The notes: generated by a model from the letters alone, not told the origin. Positions 22,916-31,369 are shown, counted from the stretch's first letter. The stretch: DNA of 37,343 nucleotides from Sphingomonadales bacterium (GCA_004173185.1 SEFZ01000040.1:1-37343), one strand, 5' to 3'. Made by a program: numbers and translations.

Positions 22916-23359
22916 ATGAGAATCACGCGTCGTGACCTGGCGATTGCCGCCGCCGCTGCATCCTGCGCGCTGGCAGCGGGCGCCGTCGCGCAATCGCAGC
23001 AACTGCTCGGCCCAACGGTGATCGATTGGAACAAGATGGAGGTCAAGAAGACCGACGTCGGCGCGATCCGCGACCTGTTCCGCGCACCCACTGCGACGCT
23101 CGACGAGCTCGAAATGCACATCACCACGCTCAATCCGGGCCTGTCGTCGCATCCGCCGCACACGCATCCGAACGAGGAAATCGTCATCATCCGCGAGGGA
23201 ACTGTCGAGATGTTCTCGGCAAGCGAATGGAAGCGGATCGGGCCGGGCTCGGTCGTTTTCAACGCCAGCAATTCGCCGCACGCTATCCGCAATGTCGGGA
23301 CCACGCCTGCGACCTATCATGTGATCAACTGGAAAACCCCCAAAAGCGTCACGAACTGA
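22916..23359 (+). CDS. Tat-exported cupin-domain protein
   Basis: A 147-residue protein. The N-terminus MRITRRDLAIAAAAASCALA is a twin-arginine signal. A single cupin follows: motif 1 HPPHTHPNEEIVIIREGTVE supplies the His/His/Glu metal ligands, and motif 2 GSVVFNASNSPHAIRNVG supplies the last His. All metal ligands look present. Tat export implies it folds, probably with its metal, before leaving the cytoplasm. It stands 12 bases before the first Tat-exported oxidoreductase and is very likely in its operon. Small cupins in sugar loci may be isomerases, epimerases or binding proteins; the reaction here is not known. Confidence 0.88.
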   Translation: MRITRRDLAIAAAAASCALAAGAVAQSQQLLGPTVIDWNKMEVKKTDVGAIRDLFRAPTATLDELEMHITTLNPGLSSHPPHTHPNEEIVIIREGTVEMFSASEWKRIGPGSVVFNASNSPHAIRNVGTTPATYHVINWKTPKSVTN

Positions 23360-23371
23360 GGAGACATCAGG

Positions 23372-24523
23372 ATGGACCGCCGCTCGTTACTTGCCGGAGG
23401 CACTTTCGCCGGGATCGCCGCAGGGTTGCCCGCCGAACTGCTCGCGCAGAGCGTGACTTCGGGCAATGCGCCCTCGTCCGAAACTGCGCCGGCGGGGCCG
23501 GACCCGACCGCGAAGCACAAGATCAACTTCGCCGCGATCGGGATGGATCACGCGCATATCTATAGCATGTGCGACGCGATCATTCGTGGGGGTGGGACGC
23601 TTGTGTGGTTCCACACCAGCGATCCCAAGCAGATCGAGATCTTCCAGAAGCGCTATCCCGCCGCCAAGCTGGCGCGCAGCGAGGCCGAGATCATGGCGGA
23701 CAAATCGATCGCGCTGATCCTGGGTGCGCCGATCCCCGATCTGCGCGCGCCGCTCGGCATCAGGGCGATGCGCGCGGGCAAGGATTATCTGGGCGACAAG
23801 CCCGCGATCACGACGCTCAAGCAACTGGCGGACGTGCGCAAGGCGGTGAAGGAAACCGGGCGCAAGTTCGCGGTGATGTATAGCGAGCGGCTGGAATCGC
23901 GCGCTTCGGTATATGCGGGCGAACTCGTCGAGCAGGGCGCGATCGGCAAGGTGATCCAGACCGTGAACCTTGCGCCACACCGCGTGGGGCAGGGGCGTCC
24001 CGACTGGTTCTGGGACAAGGATCGCTATGGCGGCATCCTCACCGATATCGGCAGCCATCAGGCCGATCAGTTCCTGTTCTACACCAAGTCCACCACTGCC
24101 AAGGTCGTCTCGTCGCAGACCGGAAACTTCAACTGGAAGGACAAGCCGAAGTTCGAGGATTTCGGCGACATGGTCGCGACCGGCAATGGCGGCACGGGGT
24201 ATATCCGGGTCGACTGGTTCACGCCGGATGGCTTGCCGACCTGGGGCGACGGGCGGCTCTTCCTGCTGGGTACCGAAGGCTACATCGAACTGCGCAAATA
24301 TCTCGATGTCGCGGGGCGTCCGGGCGGCAATCACCTGCTGATGGCCGACAAGAAGGGCGTCAAATATATCGACTGCTCGAAGGTCAATCTGCCCTTCGGT
24401 CCGCAATTCGTGACCGATGTCGTCGAGCGGACCTCGACCGCGCAGGATCAGGCGCAGGCGCTGCTCGCCGCGGAACTCGTCCTTATCGCACAGAAGAACG
24501 CCACTCGGCCGATAACGGCCTGA
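23372..24523 (+). CDS. Tat-exported Gfo/Idh/MocA oxidoreductase, copy 1
   Basis: A 383-residue NAD(P)-dependent oxidoreductase-family protein with a Tat-type leader (MDRRSLLAGGTFAGIAAGLP). The Rossmann part starts KINFAAIGMDHAHIYSMCDA, which lacks the usual GxGxxG and reads GMDHAH instead. The EKP-like motif is LGDKPAITT. The C-terminal domain has GGILTDIGSHQADQFLFY with the conserved D and H. Family members move hydride on sugars; exported ones such as Zymomonas GFOR keep a tightly bound cofactor. The altered nucleotide loop makes cofactor use uncertain. It is 12 bases after the cupin gene and 14 bases before a second family member. Confidence 0.88.
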   Translation: MDRRSLLAGGTFAGIAAGLPAELLAQSVTSGNAPSSETAPAGPDPTAKHKINFAAIGMDHAHIYSMCDAIIRGGGTLVWFHTSDPKQIEIFQKRYPAAKLARSEAEIMADKSIALILGAPIPDLRAPLGIRAMRAGKDYLGDKPAITTLKQLADVRKAVKETGRKFAVMYSERLESRASVYAGELVEQGAIGKVIQTVNLAPHRVGQGRPDWFWDKDRYGGILTDIGSHQADQFLFYTKSTTAKVVSSQTGNFNWKDKPKFEDFGDMVATGNGGTGYIRVDWFTPDGLPTWGDGRLFLLGTEGYIELRKYLDVAGRPGGNHLLMADKKGVKYIDCSKVNLPFGPQFVTDVVERTSTAQDQAQALLAAELVLIAQKNATRPITA

Positions 24524-24537
24524 AGGAAAGACGGATC

Positions 24538-25887
24538 ATGCAGATCAGCAGACGTGGAATCCTGAAATCGGCCGCGATCGCCGCGCCGATGATCGTACCC
24601 GCCAGCGTGTTTGGCCAGAACGCGCCGAGCAACCGCATCAATATCGGCGCTATCGGGGTGGGGCGAATCAGCCGCGTCCACGACATGAAGGAAATCCACA
24701 AGCACGCCGATGCGCATATCGTCGCGGTTTGCGATCTCGATACGCGGCGGCTGGGCGCGGGGCAGCAGATGGTCGATGACCGCTACACCCAGAGCACAGG
24801 CAAGCCGTATAGCGGCACGCGCGGCTATACCGATTATCGCGAGCTGCTTGCCGCCAAGGACATCGACGCGGTGATGATCTCCACCCCCGATCACCAGCAC
24901 GCGCCGCTCGCGGTACATGCGGTGAAGGCGGGCAAGGATGTGTATCTGCAGAAGCCGGCTTCGCTGACGATCTCCGAAGGCCGGATCATGGCCGATGCGG
25001 TAAAAGCCAGCGGTCGCGTGCTCCAGATCGGATCGCAGCAGCGCGGGCAGACGCCGTGGCCGCAATTCCACCGCGCCTGCGAACTGGTGCGCAACGGGCG
25101 GATCGGCAAGCTCAAGCATGTCGAGATCGGCCTGCCGGGCGATCCTTCGGGGCCGGAAGCGCCGGCGATGCCGATCCCCTCGGCGCTCAATTATGACGCA
25201 TGGCTGGGGACGACGCCGGAGGCCTATTACACCGAGTTGCGGGTGCATCCTCAGAATTCGTTCGAGGACCGCCCCGGCTGGCTGCGCATGGAGCAGTTTG
25301 GCGCGGGGATGATCACCGGCTGGGGCGCACACCATATCGATATCGCCCATTGGGGCATGGACATGGAGCATTCCGGTCCGGTCGAAGTGTGGGGCACGGC
25401 CGAATTCCCCAAGAGCGGATTGTGGAACGTCCATGGCGCGTTCGAAACGCATGCGCGCTACGCCAATGGCGTGACGATGACGATTTCGGGCGCGCTGCCC
25501 AATGGCGTGAAGTTCATCGGCGACAAAGGCTGGATCTTTGTCACGCGGACCGGACAGGTCTCTTCCTCCGACCCTTCCAAGGCCGCCGACGTGCCGCTGG
25601 TCGCGAGCGATCCCAAGATCCTGACCAGCGTGATCGGGCCGAACGAAATCCAGCTCTACAAGGCGCCCGAACAGCACCGGAACTGGCTGGATGCGATCAA
25701 GACCGGCGTGCCGGTCAGCGCATCGGCGGAAATCGGGCATCGCGGTTGCTCGACCTGCCTTGTCCACTGGATTGCGATGAAGACCGGGCGGCGGTTGCGC
25801 TGGGACCCCAAGGCCGAGCGTTTTATTGGCGACGATGCCGCGAACGCGATGCTGAGCCGGCCGCAGCGGGCGAAATACGCGATTTGA
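24538..25887 (+). CDS. Tat-exported Gfo/Idh/MocA oxidoreductase, copy 2
   Basis: A 449-residue protein with a Tat-type leader (MQISRRGILKSAAIAAPMIV). The Rossmann fold is well kept: INIGAIGVGRISRVHDM with GxGxxS, then VAVCDLD, VMISTPDHQHAPLAVHAVKA and VYLQKPASLTISEGR with the catalytic K of the EKP-like motif. It has GSQQRGQTPW and GWGAHHIDIAHWGMDM, typical of the larger family members found in carbohydrate and polyol loci. It probably acts on a sugar or glycoside in the periplasm together with the preceding oxidoreductase and the cupin. It ends 17 bases before a palindromic repeat. Confidence 0.9.
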   Translation: MQISRRGILKSAAIAAPMIVPASVFGQNAPSNRINIGAIGVGRISRVHDMKEIHKHADAHIVAVCDLDTRRLGAGQQMVDDRYTQSTGKPYSGTRGYTDYRELLAAKDIDAVMISTPDHQHAPLAVHAVKAGKDVYLQKPASLTISEGRIMADAVKASGRVLQIGSQQRGQTPWPQFHRACELVRNGRIGKLKHVEIGLPGDPSGPEAPAMPIPSALNYDAWLGTTPEAYYTELRVHPQNSFEDRPGWLRMEQFGAGMITGWGAHHIDIAHWGMDMEHSGPVEVWGTAEFPKSGLWNVHGAFETHARYANGVTMTISGALPNGVKFIGDKGWIFVTRTGQVSSSDPSKAADVPLVASDPKILTSVIGPNEIQLYKAPEQHRNWLDAIKTGVPVSASAEIGHRGCSTCLVHWIAMKTGRRLRWDPKAERFIGDDAANAMLSRPQRAKYAI

Positions 25888-25904
25888 ATCGGCGCATCTG
25901 AACC

Positions 25905-26012
25905 TGTCACCCCGGCCTAGTGCCGGGGTCCACCAAGCGGCTTGCGAAGGAGCTGGAGCCTTGAGCGCTTCGCTATCGGCACGGTGGATCCCGGAACAAG
26001 CCCGGGATGACA
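25905..26012. repeat. palindromic intergenic repeat, copy 3
   Basis: The left end is TGTCACCCCGGCCTAGTGCC and the right end, inverted, is GGAACAAGCCCGGGATGACA. It lies between two convergent genes, 17 bases after one stop (25887) and 8 bases before the other (26021). Its interior differs from copies 1 and 2. The short open frame that crosses it is not a gene. Confidence 0.85.
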
Positions 26013-26020
26013 GCAGAAGG

Positions 26021-27238
26021 TTAGAGGGCGCGCAGCGCTTCGATCAGTCGGTCGACATCGGCTTCGGTATTGTAATGACACAGCCCCACGCGCAGCAGCC
26101 CACCGGCATCGTCCAGTCCCAGCCGTGCCGTCACTTCGACAGCGTAGAAGCTGCCCGACCACGCATAGATTTCGCGGGCGGCGAGATGCGCGCAAATCGC
26201 TTGCGGGTGGTGGCCGGCAATCGTGAACGAGAAGGTCGGCACGCGGCCTTCCATCGAAGCTGGTCCCCAGAGCTTCAGACCGGGGATCGTCGCGAGACCC
26301 ACCAGCAAGCGCTCGCCGAGGGAGTCCTCGTAGCGGGTGGCGCCTTCGAACGCGGCAATCAGCCGGGCGCGGCGGCTGTCGGCCTGTGGGTCGAGCTCGC
26401 TGCCCAGCCATTCGAGATATTCGACCGTCCCGAGTACCGCCGCCTGGCTTTCGAACGACGGCGTTCCGGTTTCGAAGCGGTGCGCGCCTTCGATGCCGGC
26501 GGGGCGGACATGATAGGCGCGGACCTGTTCGACCATATCGGCTTTGGCCCAGAGCACGCCCTGATGCGGGCCGAAGAATTTGTAGGGCGAGCAAGCGAGG
26601 AATTCGGCACCCAAGGCGGCGACGTCGGTGACGAGATGCGGGACCGATTGCACGGCATCGACATAGACGAGCGCATCGCAATGCGCCCGGACGATGCGGA
26701 TCGCCTCGGCTACCGGATTGACCGTGCCAAGCGCGTTGCTGGCCATGCCGAGCGCGACCAGCCGCGTCCGGGCGCCGAGCAGCCCGGCCAGTTCATCGAG
26801 CTTCCAGCGGCCGTTATCGGGACTGAAATCCAGCCAGCGCACCGTGACGCCGCGATCCTCGGCGGCCCGCAGCCAGGGCGAGACATTGGCGTCGTGATCG
26901 AGGCGGGTCAGGACGATTTCGTCGCCGGCCTGCCATTTCGCCGCCAGCGCCCGCGACACCGCGAAGGTCAACGAGGTCATGTTCTGCCCGAAGGCGATCT
27001 CTTCGGGCTTGCCGCCAAGCAGATCGGCCATCGCGGCATGCGCTTCGGCGCTCACCGCATCGGTCTCGATCGAGGTGCGAAACGGGCCGCCAGAATTGGC
27101 GGTGCCGCTGGCAAGATGCGCCACCAGCCGCTCGACCGCGCGGGCGCAGATCTGCGTGCCGCCCGGCCCGTCGAGATAGACGCGCTCGTCGGAAAGCGCG
27201 GCGAATTGGCCGCGAACGGCACTGATTGGAAAGTCCAT
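26021..27238 (-). CDS. class V aminotransferase, cysteine desulfurase-like family
   Basis: A 405-residue PLP enzyme. ATG 27238 (MDFPISAVRGQFAALSDERV) is chosen; the open frame upstream runs into the divergent gene. Typical features are YLDGPGGTQI, GTANSGGPFRTS, LTRLDHDANVSPWLRAAEDR, DAVQSVPHL and the PLP-lysine motif SPYKFFGPHQG. It belongs to the cysteine desulfurase-like family that stands apart from IscS/SufS; there is no iron-sulfur cluster gene nearby. Its substrate is unknown. It is divergent from a Gfo/Idh/MocA dehydrogenase, with only 47 bases between the starts, and convergent with the periplasmic oxidoreductase operon. Confidence 0.9.
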   Translation of the reverse strand: MDFPISAVRGQFAALSDERVYLDGPGGTQICARAVERLVAHLASGTANSGGPFRTSIETDAVSAEAHAAMADLLGGKPEEIAFGQNMTSLTFAVSRALAAKWQAGDEIVLTRLDHDANVSPWLRAAEDRGVTVRWLDFSPDNGRWKLDELAGLLGARTRLVALGMASNALGTVNPVAEAIRIVRAHCDALVYVDAVQSVPHLVTDVAALGAEFLACSPYKFFGPHQGVLWAKADMVEQVRAYHVRPAGIEGAHRFETGTPSFESQAAVLGTVEYLEWLGSELDPQADSRRARLIAAFEGATRYEDSLGERLLVGLATIPGLKLWGPASMEGRVPTFSFTIAGHHPQAICAHLAAREIYAWSGSFYAVEVTARLGLDDAGGLLRVGLCHYNTEADVDRLIEALRAL

Positions 27239-27285
27239 GCCGCTGGCATAAGGCCGCAACGCATAATTCAAAAGGGAAGCACGGC

Positions 27286-28299
27286 ATGATCCGCACCGGT
27301 GTGATTGGGTATGGCTTGGGCGGCCTCGCATTTCATGCGCCGTTGATCGACGCGGTGCCGGAACTGGAACTGGCGGCGATCGCGACGTCTCGCGCGGATG
27401 CGGTGCATGCGCGCTATCCGGATGTGACCGTAACCAATGCCGACGCGCTGATCGCCGATCCGTCGATCCAGCTTGTCGCGATCTCGACGCCCAATGACAG
27501 CCATCATCCGCTTGCCAAGGCGGCATTGCTGGCGGGCAAGCATGTCGTGATCGACAAGCCCTTCACCAACACGGTCGAACAGGCCGAGGAACTGGACGCG
27601 CTGGCCAAGGCGAAGGGGCTAGTGATCAGCGCCTTCCACAATCGCCGCTGGGACGGTGATTTCCTGACCGTGCAGGCGCTGATGGAAAGCGGGCGGTTGG
27701 GCGAGGTGATGAACACCGAACTGCGCTGGGATCGCTATCGCCCTGAAGTCACTACCGCATGGCGCGACATTCCCGAGGCGGGTTCGGGCATCCTCGCCGA
27801 TCTTGGCCCGCATCTGATCGATCAGGCGCTGCGGCTGTTCGGCAAGCCCGATGCGCTGAATGCGGATATCGCCGTGCAGCGTGTGAACGCCCGCACCGAC
27901 GATTATTTCGAGATCACGCTGTTTTACGGAAAGCGCCGCGTGGTGCTTTCGGCAGGGCGGCTGTTCATCAATGACCGTCCGCGCTTCGCGCTGCACGGCA
28001 CCGAAGGCAGCTTCATCAAATACGGCCTCGATCCGCAGGAGCCGGTGATGAAGGCAGGTGGCAAGCCGGGCAGCCACAGCGAAGACCCGGCGATTTATGG
28101 CGTGCTCACGCTCGGCGATGGATCGAAGGAGACGGTGCCGACCGCGCTGGGCGACTATCGCGCTTATTATTCGGGCGTGGCGCAGGCCATCGCCATTGGC
28201 GGAGATCCGTCCGTCACCGCCGCCGATGCAATTTGGGGCCTCCAGATAATGGACCTCGCGCGCCAGAGCAGCCGCGAGGGGCGGCGGATCGCGCTTTAG
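27286..28299 (+). CDS. cytosolic Gfo/Idh/MocA dehydrogenase, YdgJ-like
   Basis: A 337-residue oxidoreductase without a signal peptide. ATG 27286 (MIRTGVIGYGLGGLAFH) is chosen because AAGGGAAG lies about 7 bases upstream; an earlier in-frame ATG (27226) lies over the divergent gene's start. It has GxGxxG (GYGLGG), VVIDKPFTNTVEQAEELD with the catalytic Lys, ISAFHNRRWDGDFLTV and SGILADLGPHLIDQALRLFG. This set is typical of the YdgJ/IolW-like branch, which act on inositols and related sugars. It could finish oxidising or reducing the product of the exported enzymes nearby. Its stop overlaps the end of the convergent NAD synthetase gene by 4 bases. Confidence 0.9.
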   Translation: MIRTGVIGYGLGGLAFHAPLIDAVPELELAAIATSRADAVHARYPDVTVTNADALIADPSIQLVAISTPNDSHHPLAKAALLAGKHVVIDKPFTNTVEQAEELDALAKAKGLVISAFHNRRWDGDFLTVQALMESGRLGEVMNTELRWDRYRPEVTTAWRDIPEAGSGILADLGPHLIDQALRLFGKPDALNADIAVQRVNARTDDYFEITLFYGKRRVVLSAGRLFINDRPRFALHGTEGSFIKYGLDPQEPVMKAGGKPGSHSEDPAIYGVLTLGDGSKETVPTALGDYRAYYSGVAQAIAIGGDPSVTAADAIWGLQIMDLARQSSREGRRIAL

Positions 28300-30353
28300 G
28301 GCAAATTCGCCTTCAACTCATCGAGCCATGGCCGGGCCACGCCGTCCGACGGCGCGCGCCAGTCGCCGCGCGGGCTGACCGATCCGCCGGGCGAGACCTT
28401 TGGTCCGTTGGGCAACGCCGAGCGCTTGAACTGGCTGGTCTGGAAGAAGCGGAACAGGAAGGTTTCGAGCCACTTCGCAATGGTCGGCAGATCATATGCG
28501 TGGCGGTCATCCTCGGGAAAGCCGAGCGGCCATAGGCCGGCCTTGGCATCCTTCCACGCATGCCATGCGAGAAACGCGATCTTGGACGGGCGCAGGCCGT
28601 AGCGGATCGTGTAGTGCAGGAAGAAATCGTGCAGCTCATACGGCCCGATCCGGTCCTGCGTGCTCTGCATCTTGCCGTCGGCGTCGGCGGGGACGAGTTC
28701 GGGCGAGATTTCGGTATCGAGGATGGCGCGGATGGTGTCCGCCGCTTCGCCGCTGAACTGGCCGCTCGAGACCGTCCAGCGGATCAGATACTGGATCAGC
28801 GTCTTCGGCACGCCGGCGTTGACGCCGTAATGGCTCATATGATCGCCGACGCCATAGGTGCACCAGCCGAGCGCGAGTTCGGAAAGGTCGCCGGTGCCCA
28901 GCACAAAGCCCGCGCGCTGATTGGCCAGGCGGAAGAGGTAATCGGTGCGCAGCCCGGCCTGCACATTCTCGAACGTCACATCATAGACCGCTTCGCCGCG
29001 CGCGAAGGGGTGATCCATATCGGCGAGCATCTGGCGCGCTGCAGGCGTGATGTCGATTTCTGCGCTGGTTACGCCCAGCGCGTTCATCAATTTCCATGCG
29101 TTGGACTTGGTGGCGTCGCCGGTTGCGAAGCCGGGCATGGTGAAGCCGAGAATATCGGTGCGCGGGCGGCCGAGCCGGTCCATTGCGCGGGCGGCGACGA
29201 TCAGGGCGTGGGTGGAATCCAGACCGCCCGACACGCCGATGACAATAGTCTTCGCGCCGGTGGAGACGATGCGCTTGCGCAGGCCTTCGACCTGGATGTT
29301 GAAGGCTTCGTAGCAATCCGCCTCAAGCTTTTCGGGCGTATTGGGCACGAACGGGAAGCGCCGGAGCTTCCGGATCAGGCCGCGATCGGCGAAATCGGGC
29401 TGGTGCTCGAACTGCACCCGGCGGAAGCGCGTCTCGGGATGGCCGTTGGCGGCGGCGCAATCGTTGAATGTGCCCATCCGCGCGCGCTCGAGCCGGATGC
29501 GCTCCAGATCCAGATCGGCATATTCGATTTCAGTGGTCAGTTCGAAGCGTTCGCTGGCGGCGAGCAATTCGCCCAGCTCATAGATCAGCCCTTCGCCGTC
29601 CCATGCCAGATCGGTCGTGCTCTCGCCCGGTCCAGATGCCGAATATAGGTAAGCGGAGACGGCGCGGGCCGATTGGGCGGCGCACAGCATCTGCCGCTCA
29701 CGGCTCTTGCCGATGACGATGTTGGAGGCCGAGAGATTGCATAGCACGAGTGCGCCTGCGAGCGCGCCATGTGTGGAGGGGGGCAGGGGTGCCCAATAAT
29801 CCTCGCAAATCTCGATATGGAAGATGAAGTCGTTGAGGTCGCTCGCGGCGAAGATCAGGTCGGTGCCGAAGGGCGCGGTCTGTCCCGCAACTTGGATCTC
29901 CAGCCCGGTGAGGCCAGCACCGCTCGCGAACCAGCGCTTCTCATAATATTCGCGGTAATTGGGCAGATAGGTCTTGGGCACGACGCCGAGGATATGACCG
30001 CGCGCAATCGCCACCGCGCAATTATAGATGCGCCCGTTCCGACGGAGCGCCGCACCGACCAGCAGGACGGGCTTGAGGTTTGCGCTGGCCTCGACAATCG
30101 CTGCGACCCCCGCTTCGCTGGCGTCGAGGATCGCGTCCTGCAAATGCAGATCGTCGATCGCGTAAGAGGTGATGTTGAGTTCGGGGAAGACCAGAAGGTC
30201 TGCGCCTTCGGCGTCGCCTTGCCTCGCCAGCGCAATCGCGGCTTCGGCATTGGCGGCGGGATCGCCTGCGCTCGCGATCGGGGTACAGACGCCTGCGCGG
30301 ATCATCCCCTGGCGGTGCAGTGAATAGAAAGCGTGGGAATTGGCTTCGCTCAT
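28296..30353 (-). CDS. nadE: glutamine-dependent NAD+ synthetase
   Basis: A 685-residue two-domain enzyme that makes NAD+ from nicotinic acid adenine dinucleotide, ATP and glutamine in the cytosol. The N-terminal nitrilase-type glutaminase domain has the Glu-Lys-Cys triad: E58 (FPELNITSY), K127 (PKTYLPNYREYYEKRWF) and C183 (EICEDYWAPL). The C-terminal synthetase domain has the ATP-binding VSGGLDSTHA (about residues 373-382), then GFTMPGFATG and LGTGDLSELALGW. The length is close to that of the M. tuberculosis enzyme (679). Ribosome-site-like AGGGAAA is 5 bases upstream of ATG 30353. The gene overlaps the convergent dehydrogenase by 4 bases. Confidence 0.96.
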   Translation of the reverse strand: MSEANSHAFYSLHRQGMIRAGVCTPIASAGDPAANAEAAIALARQGDAEGADLLVFPELNITSYAIDDLHLQDAILDASEAGVAAIVEASANLKPVLLVGAALRRNGRIYNCAVAIARGHILGVVPKTYLPNYREYYEKRWFASGAGLTGLEIQVAGQTAPFGTDLIFAASDLNDFIFHIEICEDYWAPLPPSTHGALAGALVLCNLSASNIVIGKSRERQMLCAAQSARAVSAYLYSASGPGESTTDLAWDGEGLIYELGELLAASERFELTTEIEYADLDLERIRLERARMGTFNDCAAANGHPETRFRRVQFEHQPDFADRGLIRKLRRFPFVPNTPEKLEADCYEAFNIQVEGLRKRIVSTGAKTIVIGVSGGLDSTHALIVAARAMDRLGRPRTDILGFTMPGFATGDATKSNAWKLMNALGVTSAEIDITPAARQMLADMDHPFARGEAVYDVTFENVQAGLRTDYLFRLANQRAGFVLGTGDLSELALGWCTYGVGDHMSHYGVNAGVPKTLIQYLIRWTVSSGQFSGEAADTIRAILDTEISPELVPADADGKMQSTQDRIGPYELHDFFLHYTIRYGLRPSKIAFLAWHAWKDAKAGLWPLGFPEDDRHAYDLPTIAKWLETFLFRFFQTSQFKRSALPNGPKVSPGGSVSPRGDWRAPSDGVARPWLDELKANLP

Positions 30354-30400
30354 GCCATTTCCCTAGTCGTTAGCGAGGGGCGGGGCCAGCCCGCCCGCTC

Positions 30401-31105
30401 TCACGCCTTTGCCGAGTAGATCATCCGGCCCGGTCCGAGCCGTTCGAAGACCTTGGCGAGCTCGTTCTGGCCCACCGCGAAGCAGCCCTGGCTGCGGCCA
30501 AGCTTGCCGTGCTTCCCGATCATATCGGCATTCGCGTACCAGGCTGAGTGGACGACGATGGCGCGGTCCATCGCATTGTTGTTGGTCGGATCGAGGCCCA
30601 GCAGGCGCTGCGAGTCGCCGTGCTTTCCGACATAATAATCGCTGGTCAGGAACGCGCCTTCGCAGGTCGCTTCGCTGTTCACTTCGTTCGAGAAGCGATG
30701 GAGCAGGCCGGTATGCTCCGGGTCCGAGCCGATGCCATGCGAGACGAGGAAGGTTTCGACCTCACCGCGGCCGAGATTTACGAGATAGAGGCGCGGACGA
30801 GAGGAAGGCATCGAGAAATCGGCAATGGCGATCCGATCGTGCGATGGGACCTTGCCCGAATGCCGATCGAGCGCGGCGATGGCTTTCTTGAAAAGTTCGG
30901 GACGGATGCCGAGCGGCGAGCGCGGCGCGGCGCGGGCCACAACGGGTGCCTTCGGAACCGGCGGGACATAGGCTGGCACTGGAATGGCAGGTGCGAGCGC
31001 AGTCTCCACTCGCGACACGCAGCCGGAAACCGCAGCGCCGCTGGCGATCACAAAGGCCGACCTCAACATCGTGCGACGCGTCTGCGCCGAATCCAGATTA
31101 TGCAT
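30401..31105 (-). CDS. YkuD_2-type L,D-transpeptidase-like lipoprotein
   Basis: A 234-residue exported protein of the murein L,D-transpeptidase catalytic-domain family (YkuD_2 type). The leader QTRRTMLRSAFVIASGAAVS has a twin-arginine-like TRR and ends in a lipobox (AVSGC, Cys 29). A Pro-rich spacer follows. The catalytic region has RPRLYLVNLGRGEVETFLVS, GSDPEHTG, VVHSAWYAN and LGRSQGCFAVG, with Cys at 208. This group is common but poorly studied; the reaction on peptidoglycan is assumed from the fold. It is divergent from another YkuD-fold protein at 31370, with 264 bases between them. Confidence 0.88.
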   Translation of the reverse strand: MHNLDSAQTRRTMLRSAFVIASGAAVSGCVSRVETALAPAIPVPAYVPPVPKAPVVARAAPRSPLGIRPELFKKAIAALDRHSGKVPSHDRIAIADFSMPSSRPRLYLVNLGRGEVETFLVSHGIGSDPEHTGLLHRFSNEVNSEATCEGAFLTSDYYVGKHGDSQRLLGLDPTNNNAMDRAIVVHSAWYANADMIGKHGKLGRSQGCFAVGQNELAKVFERLGPGRMIYSAKA

Positions 31106-31248
31106 CGTTCTGATATAGCCCGCTACTTAGTCCCCGCAGTCTTTATAACAGATTGTTCCTTAGCCTCTTGCTGAACATCTGTCCCAACTATGACGTTTCA
31201 CCGCATCTGTGACCCGTTTCGTCTTTTCGTCGCGCGAAAGCGGGGGAC

Positions 31249-31277
31249 GGAACCGGAACGATCGAACTTTCGTCGTT
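31249..31277 (+). promoter_or_regulatory. possible ECF-sigma-like promoter before the L,D-transpeptidase
   Basis: GGAAC (31249-31253) is followed by 17 bases and CGTCGTT (31271-31277). Alphaproteobacterial general-stress sigma factors (EcfG) use GGAAC, 16-17 bases, CGTT, so the -35 box is perfect and the -10 box is off by one at this spacing. It lies about 95 bases upstream of the start at 31370. The rest of the 264-base gap is AT-richer than its surroundings and shows no gene. Confidence 0.3.
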
Positions 31278-31369
31278 CATGATTCGCAGATGGCACCAAA
31301 TTGGGTTAATTTCGTTAATGAATCGAATCCGGGGCGTCCGCTCCGGCAAAGGGTTCGGAGACGATCTTG

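Noticed and set aside
24448..25767. A 439-codon minus-strand frame.
   Set aside because: It is antisense to the Gfo/Idh/MocA gene, which has clear family motifs.
25917..26012. A short peptide frame across repeat copy 3 (HPGLVPGST).
   Set aside because: This peptide comes from translating the palindromic repeat and is not a gene.
25961..27289. A 442-codon plus-strand frame.
   Set aside because: It is antisense to the aminotransferase-like gene and begins inside the palindromic repeat.
31302..31320. Possible CtrA site: TTAA repeated in GTTAATTTCGTTAAT.
   Set aside because: CtrA sites need 7 bases between the TTAA halves; here there are 5.
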